Source of the DNA: Ooceraea biroi
Taxonomy: Eukaryota > Arthropoda > Insecta > Hymenoptera > Formicidae
Length of the DNA: 64,000 nucleotides
Assembly: GCF_003672135.1 (NCBI RefSeq)
Contig: NC_039518.1
Span: forward strand, 3,720,001 to 3,784,000
Direction of reading: 5' to 3'
Shown here: one piece after another, positions 46,001-58,700 of the stretch
Layout: each line of letters begins with the position of its first letter
Numbering within the stretch: position 1 is the stretch's first letter
Notes under the pieces: model-generated
What the model was told of the DNA's origin: nothing
Seen by the model: only the letters and a program-made list of their open reading frames with translations
Databases searched by the model: none
Program-made: the position numbers and the translations under genes

Positions 46001-46384
46001 ATGGTCAAATACAAAAGGTTCTCCATCCTTGCATAAAAAAACATTAAAGAAGAAAAGTTCAATGAATTCGGTAAGTGCGGATGTACAATCAAATACTTAA
46101 TGTTTTTGTCCGATTTCGGCTAATAACTTTTCACACATAGCTGAAATTACACTGAATATCTGTGTTTTCTACGTTGATTGGCCCTGGCTAGAAAATATAT
46201 TAATCGATGGAAAATATATAATCTTTAATTAATTTCTAATACGTGTAAAACGTCTTTGCTTTAGATTTCGCCTGCCAATTCAGTAACAGGAAAGAAACAA
46301 TTGCGTCAAAGTAAACAATTAACATCAGTTCCCAGACAACAAAGCTTATTAAGCATGTATGGATTTCACAAAAGGTATTATTAA
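43037..46384 (+). CDS. EXO1: EXO1, exonuclease 1, seven exons (one-base deletion in exon 1)
   Basis: Exonuclease 1 is the FEN1/XPG-family 5'-3' nuclease of mismatch repair and end resection. Exons by splice site and frame: 43037-43196, 43284-43403, 43571-43826, 43980-44195, 44348-44632, 45057-46070 and 46265-46384, giving about 723 residues. Exon 1 starts MGITG but lacks one T near 43053 (GGTTGTTACC against GGTTTGTTACC in the left arm). Visible family features are WLHKG, LVFDGRRLP, the acidic metal-binding APYEADAQLAYL and ITEDSDLTLFGC, the helix-hairpin-helix SGCDYLPSLPGIGL, and LQYAGTELNADIALQLAFGN. The long exon 6 is a polar, unconserved tail, as usual. The last residues (QQSLLSMYGFHKR) resemble the conserved extreme C-terminus of animal EXO1 (GF.K) and a weak PIP-like motif. 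It is divergently paired with CNOT10. The frameshift is probably a sequence error. Confidence 0.93.
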
Positions 46385-46404
46385 TACAATAGAAACAAGT
46401 ATGT

Positions 46405-46442
<38 letters not shown>

Positions 46443-49400
46443 TCAATCTTGTGTACATTACATATAATCTTAAAAGTTTCATATAAATTTGTAATTTTCT
46501 TTGCAGATCGAGTCTTAAACATTAACTTTAAGGAGCTCCAATATTTTGATTTTTTGTAATTATGTAAGTCAGATAGCATTTTTCTATAATAATATTGAAT
46601 AAAGATTGTTTTTATAGTCTACAAAATATTGAAAGTAAAACGCAAAAAGCAGGTAAAAGCTTTTATAAAAAGTAAAACTGTGATTCTTATTGTTACTACC
46701 AGCGCGTAATCAACATTTATTTAGAATGAGCGTTACGATTGTAAAAAGACACCTGAGTTCTATATCTCTGTATAATTCACTGCCATATACGCATATAAAC
46801 ATCGACTGATTGTGAGCATTAAAACTGTTTTCCGTCTTACTACTGCCACGTATTAATATTTCAATTTTAGGAGTGTACGTTATGTTCCGTTGAATGATCT
46901 TATGTGACTCGTTAAGTAGAATTATCTCATCGAAATTTATCTTGAATTTATGATCTCAAACTATTATTATTATACTATTATTATATTATTTTTGAAAATG
47001 AGGTTCAGAGAACTTTGTAGCAAATTGAATGTAAAATCTACATATCATCAAGAAAAACAAAATAAGACTACAACTTTTTGTTGGCGATTACATAAATTAT
47101 ACATATTAATTAATGAAGTATATTTTGAAATTCTCATTTTTCTTTCTCTTTCTCTCCCTGTCTTTTCTGCTCCATCATCTCTCCTATATAATTTTTCAAA
47201 TAATCACGTAAAGAAGTTTGAAATATTTTAATATTAAAAAAAATTACTATAAGTGAGAGTGCATCGAGGCAGTAGGCATAGTATTGTGGTCCCTTCGCAC
47301 GATTTAATTACTGATTTTTGTCGGAATTACGAATAATTACTGATAACAGTAAACAGAATTAAACATTTCTGACGAGCCGTTCGTCTGGCATCTATTATCT
47401 TTATTAACTCAATCCGCTTTATCACTTCACGAGCCTTAGAACCTTCGTTACCAAACACTCTGTACCAATCTTATCTAGTTTCCAATTATTAAAGCAAGCT
47501 TCTTTCAAAAAGAATTGTAGTTATATAAAATTTGACTTATATTTGAATAATCTTAAATATTATAGATCGTCAATTTTGTCTAAGCATAAATTGTAAATTT
47601 AAACAAACAAAATCTATGATTCTATTTCAAGTAAGTAGAAATAAACTTTGGATCTTAGAAACTTACATCTACGATAAAATAAAATACATCTGTTGGTTTT
47701 TGTTCGTTTTGTCCATAAAAGTTGTAAAATTCGATAATTGCGCAAATCATATAAAATAATTTAATAAAGAAAAATTTGATACCACTATCTTATAAAATAT
47801 TATACAATGTAGATGTACAATAAATATAATTTAAGCGTTAATTTAATAATACAATGTATAAGTATTACAAATAAAGTACATTAATTTTATTAATATGCCA
47901 TTTTCCACGATTGTTTTGTTTTCAAATTGTTAGATTGTGCATTCTATTTACCTGTTCACCGTGTTCGCTATTTATTATAATATCGAGATAAGATGTATGA
48001 AATAAATACTTGATGCACAAGATTTAATTGATATTTGATTGATATTTAACAAAGCTTCAATATGTATTTATAAAATATTATTCTACCTAAATATTTGCAT
48101 TGTTTATAATAAATAATCAAAATTTAAATTTTGATGAATTTTATGTGTTGAATAGTACCATTACTCTTTAATACTCCTATTGATATATTTTAAAATATTT
48201 TATTCGATAATTCGACAAATTATAGTGCAAAAAGTCGTGGAAAAGATTCATTGTAAAACATAATAACTTTAATTTGTTTCTACGAACTAATCTAAGAGAA
48301 CACAATCGATTGAATAACGCAATCATGATCTATTATGTCTAAATCCATCTTTTTAATCAAGATCTCTTTATATACCGTTTTATTAGAGTTATATTCGTTC
48401 TTAAAATAATATGGATAAATAAGATAAATCTAATGTCATGATTTTTAAGACATTTCTGATAAAATGCACCATTAATATTCCTTACAAAATAGCCAATTGA
48501 GAATACTCATTTATTTGTAGAATAGTTTTTATCACATATCTTTTTGTATCAAATAATTTTTCTATTATTTTTATCTCGTTACATATTTCAAATAATTAAT
48601 ATAATATTAATATTATGTATAGAAAATCTTTTATTCGCCAGGGAATTCTAAATTCAAATCCATATTTTAAATCGCGATACACTGGCAATATCTGATGGTC
48701 GGATAAATTTATTAACTGCATGCCAACAAATTTGTTAGACTAAGATACAGTAATTTTCTCGCTCTAGGAACCTATTTTCAACTACGCGCCAACAAATTCG
48801 TTAGTCTTAAAAACGCAGCAATTTCCTATTCCACAACGAATATATTAATCAGTAAAAACAAATTAATTAATATTTATTATATTTAAAATATGGATTTGAA
48901 TTAATATATGTGTAAAAAGTGTGTGTGTGTGTATATACAGGATGCTTTAAAACGACTGGACTGGCTATATATAATATCAAATTAAAATTAAAAAAATAAA
49001 TTATACGATGATGTTACACTGAATGTATGAAATGTATTAACACACTTATTTAGAAAATCAGTTTTATCGAATTAACTACTTTTCTTTACTTTATAGGAAT
49101 TTGTGATCATGTACAAAGTTTATCGATTGCTTTATTGATCTTACCTGGAAGAATGCTCGATGCACGCATATTTAAAAATAATCCAATTTATCCAAGCATT
49201 ATAAACGAAAGAAATCCCTTTTTAATTTTTTAAATCAAATTACATAAAAAATATTGATAATGTCTACATCTTAGACAACAAATTATTTGGTTAATGAATA
49301 ATAATTTGTTTCTACTGAATGCAATAATGAAGTAAAGTTTGACAAAAAGTAAACCAAATTTGTTGACTGACTTAACACATAAAAGGAATTATTCAAAACT

Positions 49401-50665
49401 TTATATCATGCTGTGCTGTACAATGTTTTTACTTGAAAAATTTTAACAATGCTTTATTGCAATAATTAATCTTTTTAACGCTCTAGAAGTACATTATTTC
49501 TCTTAGCATTGATTTCATAAATAAAAATCAAAAAAGATAAAATCCAATTATTTTGCATACCGATCTGTTCCCTTCCCTACAAATTAACATCGATGCAACA
49601 ACAATTTTGGATTTCTTTGTTAAAACGGTTAAACCGAAAACTCCAGTAAAAAATTAAGAATTACTTGTAATAGCAAGATATATCTTTTAATAATATATAT
49701 AATTACTAGTATTGTAAACTTATATGATCTATACAAAAGAATAAAATTCTATGAATTTATTATGTACAAGAAATATGTTCAAATGTTGCAGTCTAAATAG
49801 TTCCATCTATAAAAAGTCTCAAGATGTTTCCAGTTTAATTTTAATATAAACTAATGAATTAATATTAATTGCGAATATAATATACATTTATATGTTGCAA
49901 ATATGTAGATATTTTTCGCGTAATGTTATAAATTGTTTTATTGTTTTATAAATATATATCTTTATTTGTAATACAGTAAACTTAAAATATCCTCTAAAAA
50001 ATTATATTATGCAAAACATTGTTAATATAAATATCCTTAGTTAGTTACTCCTTAGTTTATACACATTTTGCATATTTTTAATATTTATCAAAAAACTTAG
50101 AAAACCTAGAACATAAATAATTAGAAATTATAGATATAAATTTAATAATCTATTGTTTGTTTGTGTGTATGAACTAGAAATTTTTATTTCAGAGTTTGAA
50201 ATTTCTTGAAAAAAATTATAGCAAGACGAACACAAAGCTCTACTTTACGATGTGTTTCGTATCCTCAAAGCAACCATTTTTTCGAAGACATAATAATTAG
50301 ATTAGTGGCACAAGACAAATATCCATTTTGATCATCTTCTCACGTTTAATTAATTTTATATTATTTATTGCATCAATTACATGCCAAAAAACAGTCAACA
50401 CGAATTCTCCATAACTAAATTTTTGTATTTTCTGATGCCTCCCATGGTCTTTGTATCCGGATATTTTCCCAATTGTCAAGATCTAACTAAATACATAAAA
50501 TATATCGCAATAAGTACGGATTATAAGAAAGTTATTCAAGTTTTCAAAAACTACAATTTTGTATTGAATTTTATATTAAAATCACAATATCTAATATAGT
50601 TATTGTTTACTTAATATATCTATTTTTATTCAACTTATGAAACTTATAAAGCTCTGCAATTGTAA

Positions 50666-50697
<32 letters not shown>

Positions 50698-51940
50698 CAA
50701 TAGCATTACAATTGTAAAAATATTTCAGAAATATTTCTTTTGCATGATTGTGCAAGTATATCAGGCATTTCTTTTATGAAACAATCTACAATAAATGTTA
50801 TCCTCCTCTCCATAACTTATATAATTAGAACTTTTCTTAAGAAGATCCTGGAATCGTCTGTATTACTGACGGAATAAATGAGTTTTTTAAATAGAACTTT
50901 TCCTTGGTTGCGCAGAATGAAAAATCCTTTTGCACAATGAAAACAATCCTTTTGTACGATATCAAGGAACTTATCTTGTGCTCTGTTTTACTCTTGGTCA
51001 AGGTTTTTGAAATGCACATATGCTCAAAATTTTTATTCCAATGAAACCTTTTTACAAGATTTCTGAAGTCTCTTTTAAAAGCTTCCTTATATTCTTTCTT
51101 TCTGTCTCTTTGTCAATAACTACTCAAACTGCAGAACTTATATATTATAAGCATATTACACCTCATACGAGGCAAGCCACAAGTCGGTAATAAAACTGTA
51201 ATTTTAATTTTCGAAATGTTTTCCATTTTTGACATTAAGTCCAGATCATTGACAAACATTTTTATGTGTACTGTAATTGTGGAAAAGGATTTGTTGTTTT
51301 ATGCAACCAAAAAAAAGCTTGATTGGAAGAAAGTTCATAATAAAACAGACGACTTCAGGATAAAATTACATTATTTTGCATACCGTTTTTAATTTTTCAT
51401 ATTCTTTCTCTAAGGTAATTTCGTTTGGTTGTTTCATTTTAATACCTTCTTCCTGTAAGTCCTTACGCAGTATATATTCATTTGTACGTTTATATCTATA
51501 CCTGAGGATCAATTTAATAAGAAAGCACAAGTCAGATTAATTTGTTACAGTTTCAAATTTGATATACATGTATATTTGTGTATGTATATATATTAACGTA
51601 AACCTTAATTACCGTAGTTCCGTAAATTCTCGAAGGCCGAATGATCCGCCAAGGATAAAAATCATAAACGGTATACCATACTGCCAAATTTTAGAACTTG
51701 ACATTAGATATTTTAATTGATGTTACCACAGAGAAGTGGTCACATGTATCTGTTTCTTTATCAAAATAGCTTCCAACCTCCACTACGGGTTCGATACTTC
51801 AATACGGTCACGGTGCAAGAAAGTAAGTGACACGGATCTGCCTGGCCTGTGATTCCTAGTGTCGCCATCTGAACTTTTCTCTCATTTGCCTTTTCTGTTT
51901 TCGCTCTCTTTCCAACACATTACTATATCAAAAATTGTAC
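46385..51940. other. 5.5-kb AT-rich intergenic region
   Basis: No gene was recognised between EXO1 and PHAF1. A (GA)n run is at about 46405-46442 and a (TA)n run at about 50668-50692. A lone TACAGGATGCTTTAAAACG at 48936 recalls a CAGGGTG-type terminus. Stretches around 48650-48900 contain an imperfect inverted pair (AATTCAAATCCATATTTTAA). Confidence 0.5.
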
Positions 51941-52186
51941 CAGAGAGGAACCTGAGAGCGGCCACGACGCCGTTTACGCCCATATTTTTGCATTGAGAAA
52001 TTTGAGAAATACAACACCGAATGTAAACTTACATTCCATTTAACATGCACATGATCTTTTGTCATTATGAAATCATGTGCATGTTAAATGGAATGTAAGT
52101 TCACATTCAGTGTTGTATTTCTCAAATTTCTCAATGCAAAAATATGGGCGTAAACGGCGGCATGGCCGCTCTCAGGTTCCTCTCTG
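51941..52186. mobile_element. CAGAGAG-ended MITE with 7-bp target duplication (copy 1)
   Basis: CAGAGAGGAACCTGAGAGCG at the left is mirrored by CGCTCTCAGGTTCCTCTCTG at the right; the arms of about 110 bp meet at a short loop near 52060. The flanks ATTGTAC (51934-51940) and ATTGTAC (52187-52193) are a perfect 7-bp duplication. The terminal ~25 bp match the element at 61743-61962. It lies upstream of PHAF1. Confidence 0.88.
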
Positions 52187-52321
52187 ATTGTACAAAAACA
52201 AGCTATCAATAATATATAATATACATAAGATAAATAAGAAATAAAAAAGTTAAGAATATATAAAATAGTACATAACATAACATAAATATAAATTAATAAC
52301 ATTTAATATCCATGGTCCAAT

Positions 52322-52391
52322 CGTTAAGGTACAATTTCATGCTGTCGCTGAAAATGAGCGACGAGCGACAGCATGAAATTGTACCTTTACG
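52322..52391. mobile_element. MITE hairpin, family M1 (copy 2)
   Basis: CGTTAAGGTACAATTTCATG and its complement enclose a very short middle. It matches the outer part of the element at 15960-16123 but lacks the inner arm. Confidence 0.85.
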
Positions 52392-52704
52392 TGTCGAAAC
52401 GGGATACGCCCAGTAATGTCCTAGAAAGAGAGCGAAAACAGAAAGCTGGCGATAAGATAAAATTAGGTGAGTTACGCTACTGTATATATTGGTATACATG
52501 GATCATAGCTTCGCCTGTCCACCGCGCGAGGTCTCCAAGATCAATTCGGAGTTTACTTGTCACTCCTGTCAATCCTTGAGAAACAAGTGATATGTGAATG
52601 GACAAAAGAACAACGTAGTTTTCCCAATAATTCGTGTTGTTGTTTGACATTTAAAGTATTGTTTCATTGTCTCTTGAATAAAGTAGTTGAACGGAGGAGA
52701 GAAG

Positions 52705-55700
52705 ATGCTGGAACTTGAAGTAGTGCCCGAGAGATCCCTTGGATGTGAACAATGGGAATTTATTTTAGGCAAGTGACAACATGCAAGCACAAACAGTTGT
52801 GTCTCCATCATTGTGTATTGTTGTAATTTGCATATCGTGCAAACAAAAGTTTTTGTCAAATTTTCGTTGATCGATTCGGATCATAGAACCAGCAAAGTAT
52901 AAACAATCATATCACATTTTGATCAGCATTAACAAATTTCCTTTGTTGCATAATAATATAATTTGTCCTATAACACAAGCAAATATCTGGCAGATAGATC
53001 AATATATTTTAACATATCATAATTTACATATAAGTAGCATAAATAAACAATTAATTGTGTATAATTATTAACCTAAATTAATTTACATAATTAATTATAT
53101 ATCTTTATATTTATTATTTTTATGAATATTTAATGCGTGCGTCTTCAGATTCTCAAATTATGTTTATTGTGTTTACTTATTATTCTTATCTTTCCTGTTT
53201 ACAAAATAAATTAACTTAAAGATACAAGTTTTGAGAATGCTTTTTCATTGCAGGCATGCATTTTTCTCAATCAGTCTCAATAATTCAGTCTCAAGTTGGT
53301 GTTATAAGAGGAGTACAAGTACTTTATAGCGACAGTGTAAGTATGCTTATATTTGATGCTCTTTCCTAGCTTCTTTATTAATATATGAAACACTTTATTG
53401 CACATTGGATATATTTTTCAAAATGTGTAAATAAATACTTGTTTTCTTTTACTCACGATGAACCAACATCATTGATCATTGATGCTTATGTTTACAGAAT
53501 CCATTAGATGTGGACCTAGTAATAAATTTACCTCACGATGGTATTCGACTTATATTCGATCCTGTTGTACAAAGGCTAAAGATCATCGAAATTTATAACA
53601 TGAAACTAGTAAAATTAAAATATTGCGGCTTGCCGTTTAATTCGCCAGAGGTGTTACCTTCGATCGAACAGATAGAGCATTCGTTTGGAGCAACTCATCC
53701 CGGCGTTTATGACAGTGAGAAGCAGGTCTGTGATCACCTTTTTGAAACTTAATGATAAATGTACAATGACGTATAATTATATATACAATTTAATGAGGAA
53801 TTGTAGGTATTTGTACTGAATTTCCGAGGATTGTCGTTTTACTTTCCAATCGACTCGAAATTCCAACCTGGATATGCCCACGGATTAGGCTCGTTGCAAT
53901 TTCCTAATGGGACTTCTCCTCTGGTCGCGAAAACGGCAATTTACGTTGGAAACATGCCAGCCGGTGGAAATAGCGAGGAACATGGTTCCAAGACATCGCC
54001 ACCACCTTTGCCACTTGTAATCATAGATTCTAGTTCTTCCTTTATTGTTTCCTCACACATGTTCTCCATGATATATCAAATATACGATGTATTTTTAATA
54101 ATTATTTATCTTTAAATTAGGTCTGTTATCATAATAACTTGTACTTGGAGAAAGCTGATATCATTAGAGACAAGACACGTACTCGAGGACTTAGATTGTA
54201 CCTTTTCACGGAAGGTAGTTCTGGAACGAGAGCCCTGTTAGAGCCAAAGAAACGATGTCTGACTAAAGAGGTTGAGTTAGATTATTAATTTTATACATGT
54301 ACACTTGTGTACCTGTGACACACAGTACGATTTTTCGTACTGGTTTTGTTACTTGATTCGTTACGTGCTATTTAACGACGTGCTTTGCATGTTCCAATCA
54401 TAAGAGTGCTACTACTTTTGGCTTCACACGTGCTGGATTAATATTTTAGTTATAAGATTTCTAAAGATTGCAACGTAATTCTGCAAGACTCTAAAATCCT
54501 CTAAATACTAGCCAATATTTACAAATATTATTGCAATATTATTGCAAATTAAAACGTTTCACACACACACACACATACAAATACGTCCATCATACATGTT
54601 TGTGTGTATTAAGTTCTTTCACCAATTTTTATAAGACTTAATAAAACAATATATATTCAGTTGGTTACAATTAGAATATAATTGAAATCACTATTTTTAT
54701 TTATTGAAAAATAAAAATTTTAAGTTAAGTTTTATAAAGGATTAGAAAATCTGTCACTTTTAAATAATTATATATATATTTAATTAATATCATAATTATA
54801 CAAAATATAAAATTATCTTAATGCTAACTAAAAACTTTTGTCTTTATATTTATCTTATTACTTATTACTTTCAGTTTTGCGTTTTTGTCATAACATATTA
54901 TCATTTGCAGCTAGTAATGAATCTCGTATGAAAAATAGCGCCGAGTCTATTATCAAAACCCAGTATGCTAGCATGCTCGTAGTACGCAGCTCATAGTACG
55001 CAATATTTCAAGTTTGCATTGCCAGTATGACTGCTAGTATAATGTCTCGTGCAATCTCGTACGAAAAATCGCACCGTGTGCCGCAGGCTTTACACACGTA
55101 TACATGCATACTTCTTGTATATATTTGTGTACATTTTATATGATTGTTTGTAATAGGATAGCGAATTTTTTTATTCAACTCAATTCAGTTTACTTTCTTA
55201 CAAGCAGTAGTTTCTAAAAAACTTTTATTACGGAACACACACAATACAAATCATTTTAATGTCCTTATCTCAACATCTTATAGCGTAAGTCAAGGGAAGA
55301 TGCCATAATTAAGTTTGAAGTGTAATATTTAAAAAAATGTATAATTTAAAGGGGAAAAAAAGAAACCAAAATCAAGTTTAATGTTGATTCTTTAATTCGC
55401 TGTTTCAGGATTTGGCAAACGAAATAAAGAAACTTAAATATAATTCTAAGAAAAATCACAAAAGTGGCATCTTACCTAAACCGTCGGAATATGCCACTAA
55501 TAATACCTAATATAAAATAAAAGTAAGACAAGAACAAAATTAATTTTTTTTCACAATAACATGAAATAAACGTTAATATTTAAAAAGTAGGTAATTTAAG
55601 TAAATAAGTAATCAATGAAATAAAAAAAAACTAAATAATAATTAATTTTTCTGATACGCTAAGCATTCTTCGTTATCCAGACATTCTTCATGGATCCATT

Positions 55701-58700
55701 TTTTGCAAATTGTCTGGATCCAATTACATAGGCCCTTTTTATCATAGTAATAGAGATTACATATTGCACAATAATTATGTACATTATCATCAATGTGGCA
55801 TCTTAACTCAAAACGTATTTCAAACATTTTTATTTTTTTATACACCATTTAATGCGATGCCATGTCGCAATTAAAGAGATTGCATTATTCACAGAGAACA
55901 AAAATCTTTATTAACCACGTGTAATATTACGGAAAAAATATATTTTAAATAATAATCGTTATTTTTTAAGACGCAGAAATTAGATTTGATATTCATTTTT
56001 TCAAATTATCTTGATATTTTCAAAACTTTTGAAAAAATAAGAGAATATACCTTGTCATGTGCTTGTTTTTACATTTAGTGCAATAATACCTTTATCTACA
56101 GTTTATCTTAAAAAATACGAGACTATGGCATCTTTCTCCAACTTACCCTATTCCCATTTTACAAAAAAGTGTTTCAAACAAAAGTTGTTTTACACTAAGG
56201 ATGGTACATAATAGTAGTATCAAGTTGATCTTGGACGATGTTTTCAAAGCATTTGAAAATCATAATTACGCTAAATCGAATGATACATGTTTTTCGCATA
56301 AGTAAGATCGAGATCTTTCCAAAATATTATTTCTTTGCTTTGTTTACAATTTATGACTTCTCAAAGTTATAATAAGTAACTTGTGCTTAGCGCTACGAAG
56401 AATTAACGACGTAAATGTACGATAACTGTTTTTATCAGATTCTTTTTGGTGTGCATGTTTACCGTGAATCCGCTTGTTTCTCACATCTGAGATACTTGTT
56501 TACCGTGAATTTTCTTATCTCTCATGAGTCCCCTTGCCTCTCACATCTTGGAATGCTTAGCATTATTGCACATGTTCACATAAATTACCATTTATATTAA
56601 TACACTGTGTCATGTGATATCGAAAGGTTTATCAAGTTTTTGCGATACATCCGTGTTAATGTCTATGAAAATTTGCTTAATACTATTGTTGCTTTATATT
56701 ATTAATTGCACAATAGTTGGTGGTTGAGTTGCATAAATCTTATCTTTCACATATCTCTATTAAAAAACAATCGAGCGAGTAAGATCAAATGATCCTAATG
56801 ATCATTTTTGTGTTTGATTTAATTTCGTATCACAACGAATATTTATAAATAAATATTTTCTAAAGGAATGGACAAGATATTTTTAAAGAAAAGACAAATA
56901 CATTTTTGTGTTTAATTTTTATTAAAAAAGTAAGGTTCAATAACACGATTATCTATAATTCCAGTCTAAAATATTAAGTAATACATTGCACTAAAATTCT
57001 TCGCTTATCTGCCGATGTGGATCATTATTAGTGTGCAAAAGTTTTAATCCTTTTCACGCACATTTTCGCTTTACGTGTATAATACCTATATGCAATATTA
57101 ATTTACATTAACACTGAATTAACATAACTGGGTTAACATTAATTAACACTAAATTAATTTAAGTATGAACATATTAGGTGTACAAATTAATTTGATGCTT
57201 TTTCTGGAGAAAGTGAGCCTTTATTACAAAAAAATAATAAACATATCAATCTTCGTGAAATATTCGTCATCATTTTTTAAGACTTTTCTTCATTCATCGG
57301 AACACAGCTAACGAATCTCTTCCTAAAAAAAAAGAAAGTAAATAAGGGCTCAATTTTTTCCAAAAAAACACTGAATTGATTCGTACACCTAATATTTGCT
57401 TTCGTTTTCTATATTTTCCTGTCATTTTGGGGTAAATTTTGAAATCCTTTAGGAAAAAAAGAACCTTAGTTTTTGTACCTTAGCCATGTCATGAAAACGT
57501 TGTCTAGCTAAATATTCCATCGATCGAAATAAGTGATAATCCGAAGGATAAGTTGAATGAATACACCGCATGTGAGAGAACTTTCTAGTCCAAGTTAAAA
57601 ATGATTTGATGTGTATGAAGAATACATATAGCTTTTCGTTCGCTCATCTTATTTACTGTACGCTGTACAAAAGTATGTTTATCATTAAATTATAACATGT
57701 AACATTTCACAGATTTTGATACCAACTAAAAAATATGAAGAAGCGGGATTTTATTTAAAGTTTAAATAATTATATCTTGTTTTGATTGATTTTAAATTGT
57801 CCATCTCTGCACGGTGAATCAATCATTCGATTTTTTCCTAAATGGATGAATATGAACATAAGCTCTTTAGTGTTCTCAAATTATTTCTGTAGAATGTTAT
57901 AATTTTGTTTTAAGGGCAATTCATTTTTATATCGTTGATATTTATTGATTATGTTATATCTGTGACCTCGTATATAGTCTAGACTCTAGACATGATGATA
58001 TGAATGTCATCTATTGAAGAGATTTATGGAAGTTTCTGAATAATTGATTTTGCAATGATTGATATTACAACTAATGAAATAAATTTACTTTAATAAAATA
58101 AATGCATCCTATTGCATGTACATAAATATGTTTATTCTGCAAGTTGAATTAGATGCTAAATCAGCCTAAAGTCCTTGACTGTTTTCCGTACGAAAAGTAT
58201 AATATTATGAGTACCATGTACCAAGGAAGAGTATAACAAATCGCGCGTCGCGAATTTTCTACAAAATAAAATTTCTACGAATTGCCAACAAAGTTGTTAA
58301 TGTTGTTAATCCTGGATAGCATTAAGTATAATTTATTTACTATAATTTTGAAAAGTCATAAGTCTTTAACGAATTAGAATAAAAAAGCAAATATATAATG
58401 CTTTGGACAGGTCTTGATGTTATTTATGCAGAAATGTAAACAAACAAGTATCAATTTATCCAATTTGATTAAGGCGATGCTGGAGTGACCAGGGAATTGC
58501 TTCGTGATGGTAATTGCAGTTTCAAAAATTCTCTTTATTGCTTGTTTAGAATAAAATATCCTTTTTCACAAATGAAGTATAGATAGAAAGAAAGTCCGCT
58601 CTACAGGACTTTATATTCAAAATGGAAAAAAGTTAAAAACTTGGATTTGTCTTTTCTAACTTTTTTCCATTTTGAATATAAAGTCCTGTAGAGCGGACTT

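Noticed and set aside
34976..46384. Two paralogous EXO1 genes
   Set aside because: The copies lie in mirror-image arms with near identity also in introns and intergenic DNA, and their differences are short indels. A duplicated segment or assembly artefact explains this better than two paralogues.
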